A stretch of 64,000 nt of DNA from Hyphomicrobiaceae bacterium (GTDB lineage Bacteria; Pseudomonadota; Alphaproteobacteria; Rhizobiales; Methyloligellaceae). The notes beneath the pieces are model-generated. The model did not search any database, was not told where the DNA came from, and worked only from the letters and a program-made list of their open reading frames with translations. The translations under genes were made by a program, and so were the position numbers. Location: assembly GCA_028066055.1 (NCBI GenBank), contig JALCBY010000007.1, forward strand, positions 102,246 through 166,245, written 5' to 3'. Positions 58,259 through 64,000 of the stretch are shown piece by piece. The number at the start of each line of letters is the position of its first letter. Position 1 is the first letter of the stretch.

Positions 58259-58511
58259 GGAAGAATATCCTCTTCTGGCTTCAATCGGCGGCTTTCAGTC
58301 CGCAGACCAAAGCCTCTGTGCGTTGGTCGCGTCGCGGCCAGAAAAGGTTCAAGGTGAAGAAAAATATAATAAAAACAAAATTTTATGTAATGCCCCTTGG
58401 GGGTGAGTGCGGAAAAGATGGTTAATATGGCATTGGTCGAGGGGGCAATTGCTCCGTGCGTGAGGCCTGCTAGAATCGAAACCGAAGATTGTGGTCTGAG
58501 GAGCGAACGAA

Positions 58512-59366
58512 ATGCCGAAAATACTGACCGACGCCCAGGCGGAAGGGTACAAGCAGGATGGATTTGCCTGCCCGGTCAGGGTGATGTCGCTTAAAGACGC
58601 AGCCCAATTCCGCCGGAAATTTGAAGCCTACGAAGAGACCAACGACGGCTGGTACGAGCTCTCCAAGGGGCAGAAGCTCTATCTGTTGCAAACCTGGGCG
58701 CGCGACCTTGTGAGCCACCCCAAGGTTTTGGACGCAGTTGAGGATGTGCTCGGCCCCAACATTCTCTGCTGGGGGCAATCCCTCTTCGTCAAGGATGCGC
58801 ACGATCCGGGCTTCGTTTCCATGCATCAGGACGGGACATATTGGGGACTGTCGGAGCCTGATGTCGTTACGGCGTGGATCGCTCTGTCGCCGGCGACGGA
58901 AGAGTCCGGTTGCATGAAGGTGGTGCCCGGTACCCATGCCATGGAACTGCAGGCACATACCGATACACTCGATAAGGACAATCTGCTGACGCGTGGGCAG
59001 GAAATCGCGGTGGACGTCGACGAGAGCGAAGCCGTGTACATGCCGTTGCAGCCGGGGGAGATTTCACTGCATCACGTGCGGCTGGTTCACGGTTCGGCGC
59101 CGAACCGGTCCGACGACCGCCGGATCGGCGTCGCCGTCCGCTATATCGCACCGCACGTCAAGCAGAAGGAAGCGGACAAGGACAGCGCATGGCTCGTGCG
59201 GGGCGAGGATACTCACGGCTATTTCGTGCATGAAACCCCGCCGGAAGCGGACATGGACGAAGCTGCGCTCGCCGAGCATCAGCGCATCATGGCGCTGCGG
59301 CAGAGCGTTCTGTTCAAGGGCGTTCAGGGCAAGCCTGCGCACACAGACCTGATCGATCAGGCGTAA
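58512..59366 (+). CDS. Phytanoyl-CoA dioxygenase (PhyH) family protein
   Basis: 284 residues. Fe(II)/2-oxoglutarate oxygenase with iron ligands His105 and Asp107 (MHQDGTYWGL), distal His193 (RLVHGSAPN) and Arg204 for 2-oxoglutarate. Family members hydroxylate varied small molecules (phytanoyl-CoA, ectoine, phosphonates, secondary metabolites); the substrate is open. The 253 bases upstream, shared with the large surface-protein gene, are AT-rich around 58345-58385 and hold both promoters; no gene is seen there. Confidence 0.9.
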   Translation: MPKILTDAQAEGYKQDGFACPVRVMSLKDAAQFRRKFEAYEETNDGWYELSKGQKLYLLQTWARDLVSHPKVLDAVEDVLGPNILCWGQSLFVKDAHDPGFVSMHQDGTYWGLSEPDVVTAWIALSPATEESGCMKVVPGTHAMELQAHTDTLDKDNLLTRGQEIAVDVDESEAVYMPLQPGEISLHHVRLVHGSAPNRSDDRRIGVAVRYIAPHVKQKEADKDSAWLVRGEDTHGYFVHETPPEADMDEAALAEHQRIMALRQSVLFKGVQGKPAHTDLIDQA

Positions 59367-59376
59367 CGCGCTTCCG

Positions 59377-60744
59377 CTAGTTGGTTGCCTGCGCGACCTC
59401 GCCTTCGTCGCCGAGGTAGCCGCTCCATGCGAACCAGAACGCGATGTGACCAGGCAGGCGATGCAGCCGCTTTCCGTCGGGGCCGATCAGCGCATCTTCC
59501 GTCACCTTCCAGGCCTTGCCGTCGAGTGTCACCTTGCTTCTGTTGTCTGCCTGCTTGAAGGCTTGCCCGTCGGTGCGGTAGGCCCGCACGGTCCGGGTCT
59601 TGGGGTTGCCGATGAGGGTGAGCGATACGGCGCCGGCGGTGTCGTTGATGACGGGATTTTGCTCAAACAGTTTGAGGGGCCAGGCTTTTTCCGTACCGGA
59701 GTTTCTCAGGGCGAAAACATAGTCCTTCGCCTTAAGCTTCGTTTCATCCACCAGCGCGGGGAACATCAGTTTGTCGCTTGAGAAATACTGACCATATGGC
59801 GCGCCAGGGCTGTAGTCGCGGGTGAAGCCGGTTTCGAGTGAGAGAACCTTGGTGTCGGGATTGGCCTTGAGCCACGCGCTCCAGCTGGTGATGGCGACGG
59901 GCCGTGTTTTGAGCTCGATATCGGACCCGGTCAACGGTCCGACGACGGGCCGGCCCGTGAACTGGTTCCACAATGAGTTGGTTTCGGTGTCATACATCAG
60001 CTTGTTCGACCGGTAGAGAAAGCCGGAGGAGCCGAACACGAAGGGCTTGTCGCGCCCTTCAACGGTCGTATCGAACAGAATACCGGAACCGCACAGTGTG
60101 CAGTAGGCAAGGCTCACGGGCACGCCGCCGATCACGTCGTTGAACATTTCGTGCCAGTCGAGGATCCTTAGCGGGTAGGCGCGCGTGTCGCCGTTGATCG
60201 AGACGCCGAAGACGAGCTCGCCGGGGGTGAGATATTTCGCCTCTTTGGCGGGAACCAGTTTCGGATTGGTCAGCGCCGGAATACCATCCTTCACCACGCC
60301 GCCCCACGTGACCTCCTCAAGCCTGATCTCATGGGCAACGCCGTCATGGAGGAAGATGGCGAAGAAGGGATCGATCTTGGCGTAGAGGGCCGCCTTGAAC
60401 GCGGCAAACCCCTTGAATGGTTTGATTTCTTTGTGCTTTTCCTGCCACAGCATCCACTCGTTCCAACTTTTCGGACCGGTTTCGCCGGCAAGCGCCTCGA
60501 TCGCGTCCGCCAGTTCGCGGCGATCGGTGGTGGTGAACCGAAGGGTCTGGATGAGAGCCGGGATGGCGTCCTTGTTACCGCGTTTCTCGAACCATTCGAT
60601 GGCTTCAGTGCGCTTGTCGGGCAGAGGACTGAGCAGTTCGATGGCGCGTATGGTGGTTTCGGGCGCTTGTGCACGCAGACCCGGGAGGGCGGTGAACATG
60701 AAGGCGCCGACGAATGCGGCGAGAACGAGGGTTCGTCTGGTCAT
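59377..60744 (-). CDS. DUF3179 domain protein, exported
   Basis: 455 residues. Signal peptide 1-26 (RRTLVLAAFVGAFMFTALPG), a short HEAT-like helical part (EAIEWFEKRGNKDAIPALIQ) and a DUF3179 domain in the rest, with the hallmark YPLRILDWHEMFNDVIGG and the SLAYCTLCGSG motif whose two Cys could bind metal or form a disulfide. No function is established for the family. It is convergent with the PhyH gene, 10 bases apart. Confidence 0.87.
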   Translation of the reverse strand: MTRRTLVLAAFVGAFMFTALPGLRAQAPETTIRAIELLSPLPDKRTEAIEWFEKRGNKDAIPALIQTLRFTTTDRRELADAIEALAGETGPKSWNEWMLWQEKHKEIKPFKGFAAFKAALYAKIDPFFAIFLHDGVAHEIRLEEVTWGGVVKDGIPALTNPKLVPAKEAKYLTPGELVFGVSINGDTRAYPLRILDWHEMFNDVIGGVPVSLAYCTLCGSGILFDTTVEGRDKPFVFGSSGFLYRSNKLMYDTETNSLWNQFTGRPVVGPLTGSDIELKTRPVAITSWSAWLKANPDTKVLSLETGFTRDYSPGAPYGQYFSSDKLMFPALVDETKLKAKDYVFALRNSGTEKAWPLKLFEQNPVINDTAGAVSLTLIGNPKTRTVRAYRTDGQAFKQADNRSKVTLDGKAWKVTEDALIGPDGKRLHRLPGHIAFWFAWSGYLGDEGEVAQATN

Positions 60745-60889
60745 GGCGGAGTGCCCTGTGAAAATAGATGATCATACCAGGTACGGCTCAGCTGCCGATC
60801 GGTATGCAGTTCGGGGCTACACATGTTCGTGAGACGTGCGTCTCTCACACGTCTCAGGTCCACGTCTTCAGTTCCGCATAGATTTGCGT

Positions 60890-62014
60890 TCAGAAGGTGA
60901 TGATCTGGCGCACGACGCCGCCTTCGCTCAACGCATCGAAGCCCTCATTGATGTCCTCAAGCGCGATCCTCGAACTGATCAGCGAGTCAACCGGCAACTG
61001 TCCGTTCTGATACATGTCGATATAGTGCGGGATATCCCGGACCGGAACGCAGCTGCCGAGATACGAGCCGATCATGGTGCGTTCCTCGACCACCATGTTG
61101 ACGTGTGAAATCTGGAACTTGTGGTCGGGGTGCGACAGGCCGCTGGTGACCGTGGTGCCGCCACGCGCGGTTATGGCATAGGCAAGCTCCATGGCTTCGA
61201 CCTTGCCGACGCATTCGAAAGCATATCTGACGCCTCCGCCGGTCGCCTCCTTGACCTGTTCGACGATGTTGTCGGCGCTCGCGTCGAACAGGAGGTCGGC
61301 GCCGAGTTTGCGGGCCATTTCAAGTTTTTCCGGCAGGGTATCAATTCCGACGATGCGGGACGCGCCAACCGCCCTTGCGCCCATGACTGCAGCAAGTCCC
61401 GTTCCGCCCAGACCGATGACCGCGACGGTGCTGCCCGCCGGCACCTTGGCGGCGTTGACGACACTGCCCACACCGGTAATGACCGCGCAGCTGAAGAGCG
61501 CCGCCTGGTCCAGCGGCAGGTCCGGGGTAACCTTGACGAGCGATCTGCGGGACACGACCGCCGCTTCGGCAAAGCACGAAACGCCGACCTGGTGCTGGAT
61601 ATACTCACCGTTGAGGCGCAAGCGCCGTCCGCCGCCGAGCAGCGTACCGGCGACGTTCGCCGCGAGGCCGGGATCGCAGATCGCCGGACGGCCTTCAGAA
61701 CAGGGACCGCACGCGCCGCATGCCGGCATGAAAACGAAAACCACGTGATCGCCGGGCTCCAGGTCGTCGACGCCCGGACCGACTTCCTCGACGATGCCTG
61801 CACCTTCATGACCGAGCGCCATGGGCAGGGGCCGCGGGCGCACGCCCTTCAGGATTGAAAGGTCCGAATGGCACAGCCCCGCAGCGGTCACGCGCACGAG
61901 GACTTCGCCCTGCTCCGGCGGTTCAAGCTCAAGTTCTTCGATCCTCACGGGCCGCGACTTGGCATAGGGTTGATCGGCCCCCATTTCGTGCAATACGGCT
62001 GCCTTGATTTTCAT
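60890..62014 (-). CDS. Zinc-dependent alcohol dehydrogenase (class III/NDMA-type-like)
   Basis: 374 residues. Catalytic zinc ligands Cys48 (GLCHSD) and His69-Glu70 (GHEGAG) and the structural zinc set Cys99, Cys102, Cys105, Cys113 (ACGACGPCSEGRPAIC) are present; the coenzyme motif GLGGTGLAAV follows. The long form with IDTLPEKLEMARKLGAD indicates an NAD-dependent medium-chain enzyme close to class III alcohol dehydrogenases. Substrate unknown. Divergent from the dehalogenase gene. Confidence 0.92.
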   Translation of the reverse strand: MKIKAAVLHEMGADQPYAKSRPVRIEELELEPPEQGEVLVRVTAAGLCHSDLSILKGVRPRPLPMALGHEGAGIVEEVGPGVDDLEPGDHVVFVFMPACGACGPCSEGRPAICDPGLAANVAGTLLGGGRRLRLNGEYIQHQVGVSCFAEAAVVSRRSLVKVTPDLPLDQAALFSCAVITGVGSVVNAAKVPAGSTVAVIGLGGTGLAAVMGARAVGASRIVGIDTLPEKLEMARKLGADLLFDASADNIVEQVKEATGGGVRYAFECVGKVEAMELAYAITARGGTTVTSGLSHPDHKFQISHVNMVVEERTMIGSYLGSCVPVRDIPHYIDMYQNGQLPVDSLISSRIALEDINEGFDALSEGGVVRQIITF

Positions 62015-62128
62015 GATACTCGTCCTTCACGCATTCCGTTGCTCAACCGGAGTGCTATAGGTGCCAACCTGTTCCGTCGACTGCAAGCGGCTTTATGTGC
62101 TGGTGACACAATCTGTGAGGGAGATCCC

Positions 62129-62851
62129 ATGAAGCTTACCGATTTCAAGGTCCTGACATTTGACTGCTACGGCACATTAATCGACTGGGAGACCGGCATC
62201 TGGCAGGCGCTCGAACCCTTGGCCAAGGCCGCCGGAAAATCCCGTGAGGAAGCGCTCGCCGACTATGCGGAGGTCGAAGGGGCACAGCAGGGGAAGACAC
62301 CCGGCATGCTGTACCGTGAGCTTCTGACGGAAGTGCATCGCAGTCTGGCGCAATCCTGGAATGTCGACCTGGGCGAAGAGGCGCACACCCGATACGGAAA
62401 TTCCGTGCCGGAGTGGCCAGCATTCCCGGATTCCGCCGACGCGCTGGCAGCGCTGCAGAAGCATTACAAGCTGGTGATCCTGTCAAATGTCGACAATCAG
62501 AGCTTCGCCGGGTCGAACAAGCGGCTCGGTGTGACCTTCGATGCGATCTACACCGCGGAGGATGTCGGCTCTTACAAACCCGACCCGTGCAACTTCGAAT
62601 ATATGCTCGAACATCTGAAGCAGGATTTCGGTTTCGAACCGGGTGATATCCTGCACACCGCCCAGAGCCTGCACCATGACCACGTTCCCGCAAACCGGTT
62701 CGGGCTGGCGCGCTGCTGGATCGACCGCCAGCATCTGCGCGATGGCGGCAGCGCGGGGGCAACCAAGCTGCCTGATAAATGGCCGGAGCCAGATTTCTAT
62801 TTCAACACCCTGGGCGAGATGGCCGAGGCGGTCGAGCGGGAGACTGGATAG
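62129..62851 (+). CDS. Haloacid dehalogenase, type II (HAD superfamily)
   Basis: 240 residues from ATG 62129 (MKLTDFKVLT) with GAGGGAGA upstream. HAD motif 1 FDCYGTLIDW with nucleophile Asp12, motif 2 Ser in ILSNVDNQSF, motif 3 Lys in SYKPDP and the family-typical HTAQSLHHDHVPANRFGL. Members hydrolyse L-2-haloacids such as chloroacetate, though many annotated members have untested specificity. 360 bases without a protein gene follow, holding a REP-like palindrome and a TPP riboswitch. Confidence 0.9.
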   Translation: MKLTDFKVLTFDCYGTLIDWETGIWQALEPLAKAAGKSREEALADYAEVEGAQQGKTPGMLYRELLTEVHRSLAQSWNVDLGEEAHTRYGNSVPEWPAFPDSADALAALQKHYKLVILSNVDNQSFAGSNKRLGVTFDAIYTAEDVGSYKPDPCNFEYMLEHLKQDFGFEPGDILHTAQSLHHDHVPANRFGLARCWIDRQHLRDGGSAGATKLPDKWPEPDFYFNTLGEMAEAVERETG

Positions 62852-62860
62852 TTGGCGTTG

Positions 62861-62890
62861 TCATGCCCGGACGTGTTCCGGGCATCCATG
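62861..62890. repeat. REP-like palindrome
   Basis: ATGCCCGGA (62863-62871) and TCCGGGCAT (62877-62885) form a 9-bp inverted repeat around CGTGT, within the text TCATGCCCGG...GGGCATCCATG. This resembles the dispersed palindromes of many Hyphomicrobiales genomes that read GTCATGCCCGG-x-x-TTGT-CCGGGCATCC. Only one copy is seen in the window, so the repeat nature is from memory. Confidence 0.55.
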
Positions 62891-63036
62891 CCGTGATCGC
62901 GCCGCTGAAATCTGTACGTTCGCTGGCGCTATTGCGTATGCGATTGCGAAGGGCAGCATGAGCCGAGGGTGTGTTGCCGCTTGCCTTTGAAGGCCCCTTG
63001 CATTCGCGTTCCATCCGCTGCACAGTAACGGTACAT

Positions 63037-63135
63037 GTTCCCAGGGGCGCCGGACGTATCCGGCTGAGATCAATCTGTAACGGGATGAGCACCCTTCGAA
63101 CCTGATCCGGGTGATGCCGGCGTAGGGACTGGAAC
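63037..63135 (+). promoter_or_regulatory. TPP (thiamine pyrophosphate) riboswitch
   Basis: Conserved elements appear in order: 5' arm GTTCCCAG (63037-63044), GGGGCGCC, the CTGAGA motif (63064-63069), ACCCTTCGAACCTGATC (63091-63107), GGGTGATGCCGGCGTAGGGA, and a 3' arm CTGGAAC (63129-63135) pairing with the 5' arm to close P1. This is the THI-box. In proteobacteria, TPP binding usually blocks translation of the following gene. Downstream, CGCTC (63176-63180) could pair with GAGCG (63201-63205) near the ribosome site (GAAGAG, 63198-63203). Confidence 0.93.
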
Positions 63136-63211
63136 CGAGCATATTCCCCCGCCGTCATTCCGGAGTTAACGCGAGCGCTCGTTGCGCGCGTTGAACTGAA
63201 GAGCGGTAGCC

Positions 63212-63613
63212 ATGGCGACCATGACCACATCGATCATTTTTGCGCGGTTCATCGGACCGGTGATGATGATCGCCGCTGCTGCCATGTTGCGCGACCGCGA
63301 AGCCATTCGCGACGTGGCCGAAGATTTCATGACGTCGCCGGCACTGATTTACGTCGCCGGTATTCTGACCCTGGTGACCGGCCTCGCCATCGTGACCTTC
63401 CACAATTTCTGGGTTCTCGACTGGCGTGTCATCATCACCGCATTCGGCTATCTCTGCATTATCACAGGGATTTTCCGGATGGTGTTCCCGACCCATGTCA
63501 AGCAACTCGGTCTGTGGATGCTGGGGAGTCACCCGATCGTCCGGGTCGCCGCGGCGCTCAACGCGCTGATCGGCGCATTCCTGACCTACAAGGGGTTCTT
63601 TTCAGACCTATAA
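63212..63613 (+). CDS. Small four-helix membrane protein downstream of TPP riboswitch (unknown)
   Basis: 133 residues; GAAGAG lies 8 bases upstream of ATG 63212. Four hydrophobic stretches are visible: about 8-25, 43-63, 70-91 and 109-126, with a conserved pattern D-F-x-x-S-P, A-G-x-x-T-L, F-H-N-x-W, V-I-I-T, F-G, R-M-V-F-P and a final G-A-F-L-T-Y-K. No family I know. It is the first gene after the TPP riboswitch and is followed after 16 bases by a divergent paralogue. A thiamine- or pyrimidine-related membrane role is inferred from the regulation alone. Confidence 0.8.
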   Translation: MATMTTSIIFARFIGPVMMIAAAAMLRDREAIRDVAEDFMTSPALIYVAGILTLVTGLAIVTFHNFWVLDWRVIITAFGYLCIITGIFRMVFPTHVKQLGLWMLGSHPIVRVAAALNALIGAFLTYKGFFSDL

Positions 63614-63629
63614 AGGTTCTTTCAGCCAG

Positions 63630-64000
63630 ATGGACACTTCCATTCTCATTGCGAAATACATGGGCTCAGTCATGCTCGCGGCAAGCCTCTCGATGTTTAT
63701 CAATCGAAGCCAGGTCGACCGCATCCTGGAGGATTTCACCAACAGCCCGGGCATGATCTTCCTCGCCGGCGTCATGACACTGCTCATGGGCCTCACGCTT
63801 GTGATCTTCCACAACAAGTGGGAGGCCAACTGGACCGTGATCATCACCATTTTCGGCTGGATCGGTGTTGTCGGCGGATTGATGCGGATGATGTTTCCGA
63901 TAGCTGCGATCGCGATGGGAAAACGAATGATTGAGCACAAGGGAGCACTGGCAGTCATCGGAGTGATCAACACGTTGCTCGGTGCCTTCCTGACTTACAA
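63630..64000 (+). CDS. Paralogue of the preceding small membrane protein, cut by the window edge
   Basis: The frame from ATG 63630 (MDTSILIAKYMGSVM) is open for at least 123 codons to the right edge, reaching the same G-A-F-L-T-Y segment at which the neighbour has about six residues left, so nearly all is visible. It repeats D-F-T-N-S-P, A-G-V-M-T-L, F-H-N-K-W, V-I-I-T, F-G, R-M-M-F-P with about one third identity to its neighbour by eye. Again four hydrophobic stretches. Tandem duplication suggests a heteromeric pair. Ribosome site weak (AAAGG, 13 bases upstream). Confidence 0.8.
   Translation, partial: MDTSILIAKYMGSVMLAASLSMFINRSQVDRILEDFTNSPGMIFLAGVMTLLMGLTLVIFHNKWEANWTVIITIFGWIGVVGGLMRMMFPIAAIAMGKRMIEHKGALAVIGVINTLLGAFLTY

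Noticed and set aside
54092..58357. Long open frames on the + strand (54092-56068, 57005-58357) opposite the large surface-protein gene
   Set aside because: They are antisense to a gene with a signal peptide, domains, repeats and terminator; their sequences are Arg/His/Leu-rich without motifs, typical of GC-rich shadows.
58442..58455. GGGGCAATTGCTCC near-palindrome before the PhyH gene as an operator
   Set aside because: It has one mismatched pair and no second copy; expected by chance in a region of this length.

Overview
The window looks like chromosomal DNA of an alphaproteobacterium, most probably of the order Hyphomicrobiales (Rhizobiales). It is GC-rich, and several gene orders are ones I know from that group: a non-flagellar MotA/OmpA pair next to suhB and efp; DUF4164-zapA-6S RNA-5-FTHF cyclo-ligase; ruvCAB-ybgC-tolQRAB-pal-cpoB-tilS-ftsH-folP-glmM; and serC-serA behind an RNA leader. 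There are also Omp25/RopB-like beta-barrel proteins with an N-terminal proline-rich spacer. I see no tRNA or rRNA genes, CRISPR array, transposase or phage gene. Species and genus cannot be given from the sequence alone.

Layout. 1-1.05 kb: 3' end of an ABC exporter. 1.2-1.6 kb: small secreted protein. 1.57-11.8 kb: a minus-strand run read from gap (GAPDH) leftwards through an amidase, an L,D-transpeptidase, class I aldolase, a ThiE-like protein coupled to a Sel1-repeat protein, efp, suhB and the MotA/OmpA pair. 12-15.7 kb: DUF4164 protein, zapA, 6S RNA, cyclo-ligase, YmdB-type phosphoesterase, a small basic protein and YebC. 16-33.9 kb: an outer-membrane barrel, the Holliday-junction genes ruvCAB, the complete Tol-Pal envelope system (with an extra 47-residue lipoprotein between tolB and pal), tilS, ftsH, a D-cysteine desulfhydrase-type enzyme, folP and glmM. 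34-41.7 kb: second barrel, serC leader and serC-serA, a hypothetical protein coupled to a bactofilin, formate-tetrahydrofolate ligase and a divergent HTH regulator. 42-49 kb: amino-acid:Na+ symporter, asparaginase, EamA transporter, purA, a TTC38-like protein and a tiny cationic aromatic-rich secreted protein.

49-64 kb is more accessory: an orphan OmpR-type regulator with an altered receiver pocket; a DMT transporter; a three-gene overlapping operon (carboxymuconolactone-decarboxylase-like, beta-hydroxyacid dehydrogenase, metallo-beta-lactamase lactonase); a bacterial Popeye-domain protein; an AraC gene remnant cut off exactly at the terminator of a 1272-residue modular surface protein; a PhyH dioxygenase; a DUF3179 protein; a zinc alcohol dehydrogenase; and a type II haloacid dehalogenase.

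The most promising observation is at the right edge. A well-formed TPP riboswitch (about 63037-63135) stands directly upstream of two tandem, divergently related, small four-helix membrane proteins with no recognised function (63212-63613 and 63630 to beyond the edge). Control by thiamine pyrophosphate makes them candidates for an undescribed thiamine- or precursor-related membrane system, unless a known thiamine gene follows outside the window. Serine/one-carbon genes (serC, serA, fhs, folP, cyclo-ligase, symporter) are also unusually frequent in the middle of the window.
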